From contig NZ_JAPNJW010000001.1 in assembly GCF_026626745.1 (NCBI RefSeq), positions 2,960,001 to 3,024,000 on the forward strand: 64,000 nucleotides of DNA, given 5' to 3'. A model generated the notes under the pieces. The model had not been told where the DNA came from, did not search any database, and worked only from the letters and a program-made list of their open reading frames with translations. A program made the position numbers and the translations under genes. Source of the stretch: Nannocystis sp. RBIL2 (GTDB lineage: Bacteria; Myxococcota_A; Polyangia; Nannocystales; Nannocystaceae). The first letter of the stretch is position 1; each line of letters begins with the position of its first letter. Shown piece after piece: positions 11,953-19,389 of this stretch.

Positions 11953-12896
11953 ATGCTCGCCAGGAAGCACGTGCCCAAGATAGCGAGCTTGTTTCTCCTG
12001 GTGGCCGCCTGTGGCGACAATGAGTCGGTGACGACCGAGACGGCGGGCACTCCCACGTCCGCGCCGAGCACCAACAACCCTGTCACCACGAACGACCCCC
12101 CGACCACCGACACCGATGACAGTACCGGGACGACCGCGGGATCGACGGACGCGACCAGCACGCCGCCCACGACCGGCACCTCGTCCGTCGAGGGAGGCCC
12201 GATGTTCCTCAGCTTCAGCGCGAACGTCGCCACGCTCACGCAGGACGAGTCGGTCACCTTCTCTGCGGTACTGACCGATCCCGACGGTGTCACGGATATC
12301 GTCGGAGGCACTCTTCGCAGCGCCGACGAGTCGCTCGAGTTCGGAGTGTTCGTGGCCGCCGACAGCCCGGGACGTACTCGATCTCGCTGTCCTGGGCGCA
12401 GATTCATCAGTCGGCTCCGATCGAATTCGACGGGGGCCAAAGTCCGCGAGTGTTTCGCGCGGTGTTCTTCGATCAGGGAAGTCACAAGGCGACCGAGGAG
12501 GCCATGCTCGACCTGGTGTGCGCCGGCGGAGCGGCCTGCGACGGAACCTGCACGGATCTCGCCGTGGATGGCCTCAACTGCGGCACCTGTGGCGTCACCT
12601 GCGACGGGGGCGAGGATGCCTGCGCATCCGGGGCGTGCGCACCGACGTGGGGCCGGTGCGTGAATTTCGACGAGGGGCTGGAGACGTGCACGGCGATCTG
12701 TCAGCGAAGCGGTGAGACCTGCGTCGAGAAGGGCTGCCTGGGCGAGAATACGGCGGAGTACTTCGGTAACTTCGAAGATTGCGAGGACGGCCACGGCCCC
12801 GGGTACGGCGATATGCCGTGCGACCAGCCACATGAGTGGGACTCCGGCAAGTTCGCCGTTAAGTGCTGCTGCACCGACACGAAGCAATCGCGATAG
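11953..12896 (+). pseudogene. Cys-rich lipoprotein gene interrupted by a one-base frameshift
   Basis: Frame 1 from ATG 11953 encodes a lipoprotein start (MLARKHVPKIASLFLLVAAC), a Thr/Ser-rich linker and a beta-sandwich-like segment up to residue about 140. At the GGG run 12369-12371 the frame shifts: the downstream frame continues sensibly as TYSISLSWAQIHQSAP and runs through a Cys-rich domain (CDGTCTDLAVDGLNCGTC, later CVEKGC and CCCTDTKQSR) to the stop at 12894-12896. Adding one G to the run would restore a single reading frame of about 314 residues. Either a recent real frameshift or a homopolymer sequencing error explains this. The function of the intact protein is unknown; it is probably surface-exposed. 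Confidence 0.75.
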
Positions 12897-12901
12897 GCCG
12901 C

Positions 12902-13160
12902 TCATACCTCGCCCGCCGTGATGACGCGGATCGAGCCGCGCCCGGGCTTGCGGGGGTCGTCGGCGAGGCGGAGGATCTGACAGTCGGGGACGACGTACAG
13001 GCCCTCCATGTCGCGCATGTGGTGGATGGCGCGGGCGTCAATCCGGAGCCCTTGACGGCGAGAACGCCGGGGACGATGGCCTCGAGGGTGAGGCGCTGGA
13101 GCGAGGCGCCGCCGCGCTCCGTGCCCGATGCACCGCCGGCGAATGTGGCCGCTGCCAGGC
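12902..13160 (-). pseudogene. Remnant of an unidentified gene (frameshifted C-terminal fragment)
   Basis: The minus-strand 3' part reads a credible protein end, RIDARAIHHMRDMEGLYVV then ADDPRKPGRGSIRVITAGEV, stopping at 12902. Just upstream, a different frame reads equally credible sequence (AATFAGGASGTERGGASLQR, then LTLEAIVPGVLAVKG). The two join with a one-base shift near 13048. No start codon or signal is found before the neighbouring gene's stop at 13164. I do not recognise the family. It may be a decayed gene or a fragment left by rearrangement. Confidence 0.5.
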
Positions 13161-13163
13161 GGC

Positions 13164-14630
13164 CTAGCCCGGCGGCGGCGGCGGCGGCGGCTTCTCGAAG
13201 CAGACACCGATCTCCAGGATCATGTAGAGCAGCACCAGCTCCTGCGGGTTCAGGCCCGGATGGTTGTCGCTCGAATTTTCAAACGTGCTGTACATCATCC
13301 GGCCGCAGCCGTACTGGCCGGTGATCGCCATCGGCCGGATCATCTGCGGGTTCGAGCAGCTCGCGCACGGGCCCTCGACCCACGTGTGGTGGCCGACGTC
13401 GACGTCCTTGCCCTCCATGTCCTGGACGATGACCGGCGAGATGACGTCGATGCCCGAGTAGTTGAGCCGTGTCAGGATCCCGGGCAGTTGGTTCAACGTC
13501 GGGTTCCCGCCGCCGATGTCCTTCAGCGCCGGCGGCAGCGCCTGCAGCCACGCGAGCAGCTCCGGGTCGACCACCGTGCCGTTGGAGTCGTACGCCGGCT
13601 GGATGTCCGGCATGGCCGGCGCGTGGAACTCCTGGTAGTCGGGGAACGGCTGCTCGATGTACTCGTTCGAGTGATCGGTCGCGTACCACTTGCCGCCGCC
13701 GGCCACGTACGCCTTCACGTTCTCGCGGCGCGAGTCCGGCACCGTCGGCGCACCCGGCCAGAACTTCGTCGTCGCGCACGGCACGAAGATGATGTGGTAC
13801 TTGTTCATCTCCGTCAGGTTCTCGAGGAACACCGGCGAATCGTCGTTGATGAGCGTGAAGTTCTGGGTCCCGCCGATCAGCGAGCCGTCGCCCGCGACCT
13901 GGCCGAGTCCGAACTTGGCCAGCACGTTCTTCACCTTGTCGGGGTCGGTGTCGTAGACCGCGATGCGGGGGATCCACATCCCCGCGTCCGGGTTCCATTG
14001 ACCGGGCAGGTTCGTCTGATCGGCGGCCAGCGCCGTCGCCCCCGGCGCGATCTCGAGGTCGACGACGCGCAGGAACTGCCCCTTCTGCACCACCAGCTTC
14101 TGGTTCGGCCCCGAGACCACCGGCAGCGAGAAGGTCCCGTCGGGCGCAGTGAACGCGCTGGGCGTGTCGCAAGCCAGCTTGACGCACTCCGCGCAGTAGG
14201 ACCCGTCGGTCGGCGGCTCCACGGGACCGCTGGTGACGTAGACCAGCGCCCCGGAGATCGGCAGCTGCAGGTTCGGCGCGTAGACCGTGCCGGTGAGCAT
14301 GGCGTCGGGGGTGATGCTGCAGCCGTCGGTCTCGCTGCCGCCGAGGTCCGAGCCGCCGACGTCGAACTTGGGCCCGCTGGGATTCCCGGTGGTGGGCGCC
14401 TCGGTGGTGCTGCTCGTGTCCTCGCTGGTGCTGCTCGAGCTCGTGGACGTCGAGGTGCTCTCCGAGGTACCGGTCGAGGTACCGTCCGAGAGGGTGCTGG
14501 GCAGGGAAGTCGAAGTCAGGGGGCCCGGCGAGGTCGCCTGCGTCGCGGTCTGCCCCGCGCCGTCGTCGGAGCAGCCTGCCGACAGCGCCGAGACCAACGA
14601 GAGCGCCCGCCAGGAGGTCGCGGAACGCAT
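13164..14630 (-). CDS. Lipoprotein with transthyretin-like domain and class I amidotransferase-like domain, 488 aa
   Basis: Predicted envelope lipoprotein. ATG 14630 is chosen because it opens a signal peptide with lipobox ALSAGC. Residues about 25-85 are a Ser/Thr-rich linker (TSTGTSESTSTSTSSSSTSE). Residues about 105-205 resemble a carboxypeptidase-regulatory beta-sandwich (LTGTVYAPNLQLPISGALVY, FTAPDGTFSLPV). Residues about 225-400 contain a ThuA/GATase-like alpha/beta layout with KYHIIFVPCA, RENVKAYVAGGGKWYATDHS. The C-terminus has paired Cys (EGPCASCSNPQM) and ends in a poly-Pro tract encoded by a GGC repeat, a likely slippage site. No enzymatic residues can be assigned with confidence, so binding or scaffolding is as plausible as catalysis. 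Confidence 0.82.
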   Translation of the reverse strand: MRSATSWRALSLVSALSAGCSDDGAGQTATQATSPGPLTSTSLPSTLSDGTSTGTSESTSTSTSSSSTSEDTSSTTEAPTTGNPSGPKFDVGGSDLGGSETDGCSITPDAMLTGTVYAPNLQLPISGALVYVTSGPVEPPTDGSYCAECVKLACDTPSAFTAPDGTFSLPVVSGPNQKLVVQKGQFLRVVDLEIAPGATALAADQTNLPGQWNPDAGMWIPRIAVYDTDPDKVKNVLAKFGLGQVAGDGSLIGGTQNFTLINDDSPVFLENLTEMNKYHIIFVPCATTKFWPGAPTVPDSRRENVKAYVAGGGKWYATDHSNEYIEQPFPDYQEFHAPAMPDIQPAYDSNGTVVDPELLAWLQALPPALKDIGGGNPTLNQLPGILTRLNYSGIDVISPVIVQDMEGKDVDVGHHTWVEGPCASCSNPQMIRPMAITGQYGCGRMMYSTFENSSDNHPGLNPQELVLLYMILEIGVCFEKPPPPPPPG

Positions 14631-15202
14631 GCGAAGCCGATCGTCACATCGATGCACGAGGCCCACGGTACACCCTGCTGCTGCGTGGCGTCTACCGCCA
14701 CGCAGCCAGCGCCGAGAAGTTTCTCCGTGAGTTCCATGAAGTCGGCGCTCGCACGGATTGAAGCCGGACCTGCCATACGGCGCCTCACCCGCGCGCTCGA
14801 CCGGCGAGGCATGACAGCTCGCGGCGGTCCGCTCCGCCGCCGACGTCCAGTGCGTCGATGATGCACCGCGACGCGTCATGCCGAGGGTGCACCGCGAGCT
14901 CCAGGCTCGAGCCTCGAGCGAACGCCGCATCATCGGTGAGCTGCTGCGCGTGAGCGATGACCCGGAAGTCATGCCCACGCAGTCGCTCGAACAGCCGCTG
15001 CCGGAGCGGCGGGGCCGGCTGCCCCGGAGAGGCAGCGAGACACGGCTTCACGCGCTCCTCGCCCCCGTCGAATCATAGAAGTGGCGGACCTTCCCGCCGC
15101 CACCTGCGAGTGATGTGATTGCCCGCGATCGAATCCCGCTCGGCCGTCCGGGCAGGCGCCAGGCCCGACGCACATGGCCCAACAGCCACCGCTCCGCGAC
15201 AG
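14631..15202. other. Intergenic region with possible decayed coding sequence
   Basis: About 570 bp. On the minus strand, short segments in different frames look protein-like (RLFERLRGHDFRVIAHAQQL at 14785-15051, and FMELTEKLLGAGCVAVDATQ near 14700), but they do not join into one frame and no start context supports them. This may be a degraded gene. It also holds the promoter region of the lipoprotein beginning at 14630. Confidence 0.35.
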
Positions 15203-15257
15203 TTTTTTTTAAAAAAGAGAAAATCGCCGAGCGCCCCGCCGGGCGGGGCGCTCGGCG
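15203..15257 (-). terminator. Strong intrinsic terminator of the 15-codon gene
   Basis: The 16-bp stem (15225-15240 with 15242-15257, CGCCGAGCGCCCCGCC and its complement) is followed on the minus strand by ATTTTCTCTTTTTT. It starts 7 bp past the stop codon of the tiny gene at 15264. It is the clearest rho-independent terminator in the window, which supports the idea that a real short transcript ends here. Confidence 0.85.
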
Positions 15258-15263
15258 CGGGGC

Positions 15264-15311
15264 TCAGCCGTGATGGCTGGTACCGGCCTTGACCTTGCTC
15301 TTCGTCTTCAT
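15264..15311 (-). CDS. 15-residue basic peptide gene (MKTKSKVKAGTSHHG)
   Basis: A 16-codon frame (ATG 15311 to TGA 15264) encodes MKTKSKVKAGTSHHG. It is preceded by GGAGGAGG (15317-15324), an almost perfect anti-SD match with a 5-nt spacer, the best ribosome site seen in the window. Seven bases after the stop comes a strong intrinsic terminator. The peptide is Lys-rich at the start with a VKAG core and a His pair at the end, and has no signal peptide. From memory, short myxobacterial peptides rich in KVKxxVKAG exist, some with tandem cores and none characterised to my knowledge; that resemblance needs a search. It could be a regulatory leader, a signalling peptide or a RiPP-like precursor. 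No modification enzyme is adjacent. Confidence 0.65.
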   Translation of the reverse strand: MKTKSKVKAGTSHHG

Positions 15312-15456
15312 CGGGACCTCCTCCGGGTACCAAGCTTACTCGCCCCGCCGCGGCCGACGAGGACCGCCTTTGCGCGCGCTCGTCGGCGCTCCGCGGCGTG
15401 AAATCGCCACCGCCGAGGCGCACGGCCGCTCGCGCCGCGACCGATCATTGCCCGTC

Positions 15457-15480
15457 GGACATGTCCATCGGAACATGTCC
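15457..15480. repeat. CATG ladder 4 (two nodes)
   Basis: CATG cores at 15460 and 15474, 14 bp apart, forming CATGTCC-ATCG-GAACATG. It abuts the stop codon of the ABM-like gene (15480-15482). Confidence 0.8.
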
Positions 15481-15767
15481 TATCGACCCGGCCGATACGA
15501 CCCGATCACCGTCACCGGCTCCGGCAGCGGCGCCGCCGCGAAGCGTCGCAGCTCCTCCTGAAATTGCCGACCCTCGGGCAGGCTCGGCAGCGGGTTGTCG
15601 ACGCCGTCGTCGAGCTCGAGCAGCGCCACGTAGGTCGCGCCGTCCGGCAGGCGCCCGTACCAGTAGCGGACCCCGGCGGGCTGCTGGCGGTGGACCGCGG
15701 CGAACAGGCGCTCGATCGCCGCGTCGAGCTGCGGCGCGTCCTCGGCCTGGACCGTGTAGCGAACCAT
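15480..15767 (-). CDS. ABM-type (antibiotic biosynthesis monooxygenase-like) small protein, 95 aa
   Basis: Small cytoplasmic alpha/beta-barrel-like protein. The core (MVRYTVQAEDAPQLDAAIER through YVALLELDDG to EPVTVIGSYRPGR) has the length and strand-helix-strand pattern of dimeric alpha-beta barrel / ABM proteins, which include small oxygenases and heme-degrading enzymes. No catalytic residue can be named. ATG 15767 is the conservative start; an in-frame GTG 12 bp upstream sits 6 bp behind AGGAGG and may be the true one. The gene is divergent from an ECF41-like sigma factor with about 130 bp between them, and such sigma factors often control an adjacent small enzyme, so it is a plausible target. 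Confidence 0.75.
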   Translation of the reverse strand: MVRYTVQAEDAPQLDAAIERLFAAVHRQQPAGVRYWYGRLPDGATYVALLELDDGVDNPLPSLPEGRQFQEELRRFAAAPLPEPVTVIGSYRPGR

Positions 15768-15853
15768 GAGCGTCCTCACTTGCATCCTCCTCGTGTTCGG
15801 GCCGAAAGCGCCCCGTCCGCGGCGCTTCGCGGTCACGTCGGCGCGACTTCGGC

Positions 15854-15874
15854 GGTCTTCTGTTTGAAAAGACC
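15854..15874. promoter_or_regulatory. Dyad in the divergent promoter region of the ABM-like and sigma genes
   Basis: GGTCTT (15854-15859) and AAGACC (15869-15874) form an inverted repeat centred 35 bp before the sigma start. It could be an operator or the top of the sigma transcript. No clear ECF41 TGTCACA element was found. Confidence 0.4.
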
Positions 15875-15898
15875 CACCGCGACCGAGGGACGTGACCG

Positions 15899-16783
15899 AT
15901 GGAACAGCGAGACTGGCTGGCGACCCACTTCGAGGCGCACCGCGACCACCTGCGAGGCGTCGCCTACCGCATGCTCGGCTCGCTGAGCGAGGCCGACGAC
16001 GCCGTGCAGGAGGCCTGGCTACGGCTGAGCCGGGCAGACGTCGGCGCCGTCGACAACCTGCGCGCCTGGCTCACCACAGTGGTCGCGCGGATCTGCCTCA
16101 ACCTGCTGCGCTCGCGCGGCACCCGGCGCGAGGAGCCGCTGGGCCCGCACGTGCCCGACCCGATCGTGCGGCGCGAGGACGGCGTCGATCCCGAGCGCGA
16201 GGCGCTGCTGGCCGAGTCCGTCGGCCTCGCGCTGCTGGTCGTGCTCGACGAGCTCGCGCCCGCCGAGCGGCTCGCGTTCGTGCTGCACGACAGCTTCGGC
16301 GTGTCGTATGGCGACATCGCCGCGCTGGTCGGGCGCACCCCCGAGGCCGCGCGCCAGCTCGCCAGCCGCGCGCGCCGACGCGTGCGCGACGCGGCGCCCG
16401 TGCCCGACCCCGACCTGGCCCGCCAGCGCGAGGTCGTGTCCGCCTTCTTCGCGGCCACGCGCGCCGGCGATCTCGGCGCCCTCGTCGCCCTGCTCGCCCC
16501 CGACGTGGTGCTGCGCGCCGACGGCGGCACCGCGCGCGCCGACGTCTCGGTGGTCGCCCGCGGTCCGCGGGCCGTCGCCGAGCACTCCCTCGGCTTCGCC
16601 GCGCTGGCCCCGTTCGCCCGCCCTGCCGTGGTCAACGGCGCCGCCGGGGCCGTCGTCGCCCCCGAGGGCCGGCCGTTCTCGGTGATGAGCTTCACCGTCA
16701 CCGGCGGCAAGATCGCCGCCATCGACGCGCTCGTCGACCCCGAGCGGCTCGAACGGCTCGACCTCGGCGACCTCGACGAATGA
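15899..16783 (+). CDS. ECF41/SigJ-type sigma factor with C-terminal SnoaL-like domain, 294 aa
   Basis: RNA polymerase sigma factor with a fused sensory domain. Region 2 is visible as AYRMLGSLSEADDAVQEAWL and LRAWLTTVVARICLNLLRSR, and region 4 as ERLAFVLHDSFGVSYGDIAA followed by VGRTPEAARQLASRARRRV. The last 115 residues (from DLARQREVVSAFFAATRAGD) form a SnoaL/NTF2-like domain, the hallmark of ECF41 factors, where it replaces a separate anti-sigma factor and modulates activity (family knowledge). No anti-sigma gene is nearby, consistent with that model. A ladder hairpin overlaps the stop codon. It is divergent from an ABM-like gene that may be its target. Confidence 0.92.
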   Translation: MEQRDWLATHFEAHRDHLRGVAYRMLGSLSEADDAVQEAWLRLSRADVGAVDNLRAWLTTVVARICLNLLRSRGTRREEPLGPHVPDPIVRREDGVDPEREALLAESVGLALLVVLDELAPAERLAFVLHDSFGVSYGDIAALVGRTPEAARQLASRARRRVRDAAPVPDPDLARQREVVSAFFAATRAGDLGALVALLAPDVVLRADGGTARADVSVVARGPRAVAEHSLGFAALAPFARPAVVNGAAGAVVAPEGRPFSVMSFTVTGGKIAAIDALVDPERLERLDLGDLDE

Positions 16784-16802
16784 CATGTCTTTTGAGACAT
16801 GT
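16782..16802. repeat. CATG ladder 5 (single perfect hairpin)
   Basis: ACATGTCT-TTTG-AGACATGT, with CATG cores at 16784 and 16798. The stem has T/A in place of the usual C/G pair. It begins within the sigma gene's stop codon, between convergent genes only 51 bp apart. Confidence 0.85.
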
Positions 16803-16834
16803 GCCATTCGCCCGGGCCGAGCCTCGCGCGGCGC

Positions 16835-17461
16835 TCACGCCCACTCGGTCAGGCCCTCGATCGCGTACAGGCGCCGCCAGCTCGGCCGCGCCTTCACGCG
16901 CCCGGCCAGCGCCGCCAGGTGCGGCCATTCCGTGGCCGGCCGCGGCATCTTTCGCGACCAGCGCATCAGCATCGTCGCGTACAGGTCGGCGGCGCTGACC
17001 TCCGCCCCGAGCAGATACGGCCCGGCCGCGCCGAGGTGCGCGTCGAGGCGGTCCCAGGCCGCCTCGATCCGCCGGCGCGCCGCGGCCAGCACCGCCTCGC
17101 CCTCGGCGCCCTCGGCCTCCGGATAGAACCACCAGCGAAACGCCGGCTGCAGCGAGTTCGCCAGGTACAGCATCCATTGCAAGTAGTCGCCCCGCGCCGG
17201 CGAGGCCTGCGGCGGGGCGAGGTTCGCCTCGGGGTGGCGCTCGGCCAGCAGCAACGCCAGAGCCGCCGTCTCCCAGCGCGGCGCGCCCTCGACGATCAAG
17301 GTCGGCACCACCCCGCCCGGGTTGAGGCGCACATAGGCCGGGTCGCGCTGGGCCCCGGCGTCGAGGTCGACGCGGCGCAGCTCGTGCGGCGCGCCGATCT
17401 CGAGCAGGAGCAGGTGGACCAGCATGCTGGCCGAGCCGGGCGAGTAATAGAGCGTGTACAT
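16835..17461 (-). CDS. Glutathione S-transferase family protein, 208 aa
   Basis: Cytoplasmic GST-fold protein. The N-terminal thioredoxin-like domain starts MYTLYYSPGSASMLVHLLLL, with the Ser after YYSPG in the position of the catalytic Ser/Tyr, then NPGGVVPTLIVEG with the conserved cis-Pro, and ETAALALLLAERHP for glutathione gamma-glutamyl contacts. The all-helical C-terminal domain follows (residues about 85-205), with the N-capping-like AADLYATMLMRW segment. Likely roles are detoxification conjugation or peroxide defence; no specific class can be assigned. It is transcribed alone, convergent with the sigma gene. Confidence 0.92.
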   Translation of the reverse strand: MYTLYYSPGSASMLVHLLLLEIGAPHELRRVDLDAGAQRDPAYVRLNPGGVVPTLIVEGAPRWETAALALLLAERHPEANLAPPQASPARGDYLQWMLYLANSLQPAFRWWFYPEAEGAEGEAVLAAARRRIEAAWDRLDAHLGAAGPYLLGAEVSAADLYATMLMRWSRKMPRPATEWPHLAALAGRVKARPSWRRLYAIEGLTEWA

Positions 17462-17515
17462 GCGGTGGCGCGACGATACCCGCGCGCCCCCGCCGAGCTC
17501 AAGCGGCTCGCGGCG

Positions 17516-18523
17516 TCACGGCAGGCCGCACAGGCCCACGTCCTCGTAGCCCGACGGCGCCTGCATCGGGTCGAACCACGGCAGGCACTCCTGGCCGACG
17601 CCGGGGCAGAAGTCGGGGTCGCCCACGACGCAGAACAGCATGCAGCAGCCGGCCGCCATCGGGTCGCACTCGCTGGCCGTCGACGGGTCGGCGCAGATCA
17701 GCCCCGGGTCGCAGGCGTTGGCGAACTCGCAGGTGTCGAACACCTGGCCTTCGGCGCCGCTGGCGTCGAGGACGCAGATGAAGTTGTCGGTGTCGGGCAG
17801 CGGGATGCAGGCGTCGGTGCCGGGGCAGTTCTGGACGAGCGGGTCGCAGTCCGGCAGGCAGACATTCAGGCCGCCGTCATTGAGCACGGCGCAGTGGCTG
17901 CCGGCCTCGCAGGTCGGCGCCTCCGGCGAGCCCAGGCACAGGCTGACGCAGGTGCCCTCGAGGGTCTCGGGGTGGGCGTCCCAGCACATCGCCCCGATCT
18001 CGCAGTCGTCTTCGCCGCTCCAGAACTCGCCGGTGATGTGACAGGGATCGCCGACCTCTTCGGGCGTCGGGTCGAGGTCGACGCAATGCCACGCGTTCCA
18101 GGACGGGCCGAGGCCGCCTTCGGAGTACGGCGCGCACTTCTGGCCCGCCGGGCAGTCCTGCGCCCACGCATCGCACGCGGGATCGCCGGTCTCGCCTTCG
18201 GTGGTGCTGCCGGTCTCGCCGGTCTCGCCGGTCTCGCCGGTCTCCCCGGTCGCCGTCTGCGATTCGCTCGAGCCCCCGCTCGAGCTCTGCCCCTCGGTGG
18301 CGTTCGTGCTCTGGCCTTCGGTGCCGCCCGAGCCCTGACTGCCGCCCGAGCTCTGCCCCTCCGTGCCGGCGTCGGAGCTTGGCCCCTCCGATTCGCCGCT
18401 GTCCGAGCCCTGGGTGTCGCCGAATTCCCCGAGCAAGATCTTCGGGTCGCAGGCGACGAGCGAGAGCCCGCCGAGCAGGAGCCCTGCCGCGCGTGTGATG
18501 AATGGAGATGAAACGATTCGCAT
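17516..18523 (-). CDS. Cys-rich lipoprotein with Ser/Gly/Gln linker, about 335 aa
   Basis: Predicted surface lipoprotein of unknown function. Three in-frame ATGs occur at 18538, 18529 and 18523. The last is preferred because GAGGA lies about 8 bp before it and the signal peptide then begins MRIVSSPFITR, ending in the lipobox LSLVAC. A linker rich in EGQSS and four tandem GET repeats (a 9-bp DNA repeat near 18200-18240) follows. The mature domain has many Cys in short modules (CPAGQKCAPY, CLPDCDPLVQNCPG, CDPGLICADPSTASECDP, CCMLFC), like other myxobacterial Cys-rich lipoproteins that carry no assigned role. Copy number of the GET repeat may vary by slippage. Confidence 0.83.
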   Translation of the reverse strand: MRIVSSPFITRAAGLLLGGLSLVACDPKILLGEFGDTQGSDSGESEGPSSDAGTEGQSSGGSQGSGGTEGQSTNATEGQSSSGGSSESQTATGETGETGETGETGSTTEGETGDPACDAWAQDCPAGQKCAPYSEGGLGPSWNAWHCVDLDPTPEEVGDPCHITGEFWSGEDDCEIGAMCWDAHPETLEGTCVSLCLGSPEAPTCEAGSHCAVLNDGGLNVCLPDCDPLVQNCPGTDACIPLPDTDNFICVLDASGAEGQVFDTCEFANACDPGLICADPSTASECDPMAAGCCMLFCVVGDPDFCPGVGQECLPWFDPMQAPSGYEDVGLCGLP

Positions 18524-18600
18524 GCTCATGGTCCTCACGCGAAGATTGTCCGCCGGCCGCTCATCGCATTAATAAAAAGCATGCGTCGCGACCGGGCGCT

Positions 18601-19389
18601 TCACTGCGCCTCTGATGAGTCCTTTAAAACATGTCCCGTGGGACACGCTGCGGCCACCCGCGCAGCGTAGGTCGAGCGCGGGTGGGCGCCCAGGAACACT
18701 GCCGCCTCGTCGGCCCCGCGCGCGACCTCGCCTGCCGCGCACAGCGCCAGCACGCGCAGCGCCTGGCGCTCTTCCGTCATGCTGCCGGCGGCGAAGTCCT
18801 GCGCGTGGCGGTCGAGCAACCTCAGCGCCGCCCCAGGCTGACCGCTGCGCAGCGCCGCCTGGGCCTCCTGCAGCAGCGCCATCTCGGCGAGCACCCGATC
18901 GCCGTCGGCGACCGCGTCGCTGTCCCCCGCGAGCCCCTGCTCGTCGGCGACGACCTTGCTCGCACGCGGCTGCGCGCCGCGAGCCGTGCCCGCCGGTCGC
19001 TGGCGCCCCGCCGGCCCCGCCGCAGCGGGCCCCGCTTCCGGCCGCACCGTCTCGTGCCAACGGACCCCGCCGGAGGACTCCTCGCGCGTCCGCGCCTCCT
19101 GCGGCTCGGCCTCCGCGGCGTCGTACGCGGCCTGATCTCGCATGTCCCTCAGGACATGTCCCGACGCGAACATCCCGGCCAGGCCGAGCTGCCAGGCCGC
19201 GAGCAGCAGCAGGCCGGCCGCCAGGGCCAGCCACGGCGCCAGGCTCGGCGTGGACCTGCGGGCGCGCCCGTCCTCGCGCTCGGCCGCCGCGAGCGTCGCC
19301 CACAGCTGCGCCTCCGCGGCCGCCGACGGGCGCGCGCAGGACTTGTACGCGGCGATCAGCGCGCGGGCGGACGTCGATTCATCGGTCAT
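18601..19389 (-). CDS. Membrane-anchored anti-sigma-like protein, 262 aa
   Basis: Probable partner of the preceding ECF sigma factor. Its ATG (19389) overlaps the sigma stop in an ATGA-type 4-bp junction, so translation is likely coupled. The N-terminal 45 residues are helical and basic/acidic (ALIAAYKSCARPSAAAEAQL), followed by one transmembrane helix (WLALAAGLLLLAAWQLGLAG) and a long low-complexity extracytoplasmic region. The C-terminal 90 residues look TPR-like (EAQAALRSGQPGAALRLLDR). No zinc-finger motif is seen. Two CATG ladder copies lie inside the gene and are translated as GHVLRDM after the transmembrane helix and GHVLKD near the C-terminus. The anti-sigma role is inferred from position and topology. 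Confidence 0.78.
   Translation of the reverse strand: MTDESTSARALIAAYKSCARPSAAAEAQLWATLAAAEREDGRARRSTPSLAPWLALAAGLLLLAAWQLGLAGMFASGHVLRDMRDQAAYDAAEAEPQEARTREESSGGVRWHETVRPEAGPAAAGPAGRQRPAGTARGAQPRASKVVADEQGLAGDSDAVADGDRVLAEMALLQEAQAALRSGQPGAALRLLDRHAQDFAAGSMTEERQALRVLALCAAGEVARGADEAAVFLGAHPRSTYAARVAAACPTGHVLKDSSEAQ
18616..18645. repeat. CATG ladder 6, intragenic (in frame)
   Basis: CATG core at 18630 with the paired half-site (GGACAC) 14 bp later, inside the 3' end of the anti-sigma-like gene. It is read on the minus strand as TGHVLKD. Confidence 0.7.
19140..19162. repeat. CATG ladder 7, intragenic (in frame)
   Basis: CATGTCC-CTCA-GGACATG hairpin with cores at 19141 and 19155, inside the anti-sigma-like gene. 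The minus-strand translation is GHVLRDM. The stem is perfect. Confidence 0.8.

Noticed and set aside
14785..15051. Minus-strand frame beginning MKPCLAASPGQPAPPLRQRL as a gene
   Set aside because: Partly protein-like but with no start context and a frame that does not continue; kept only as possible decayed sequence.
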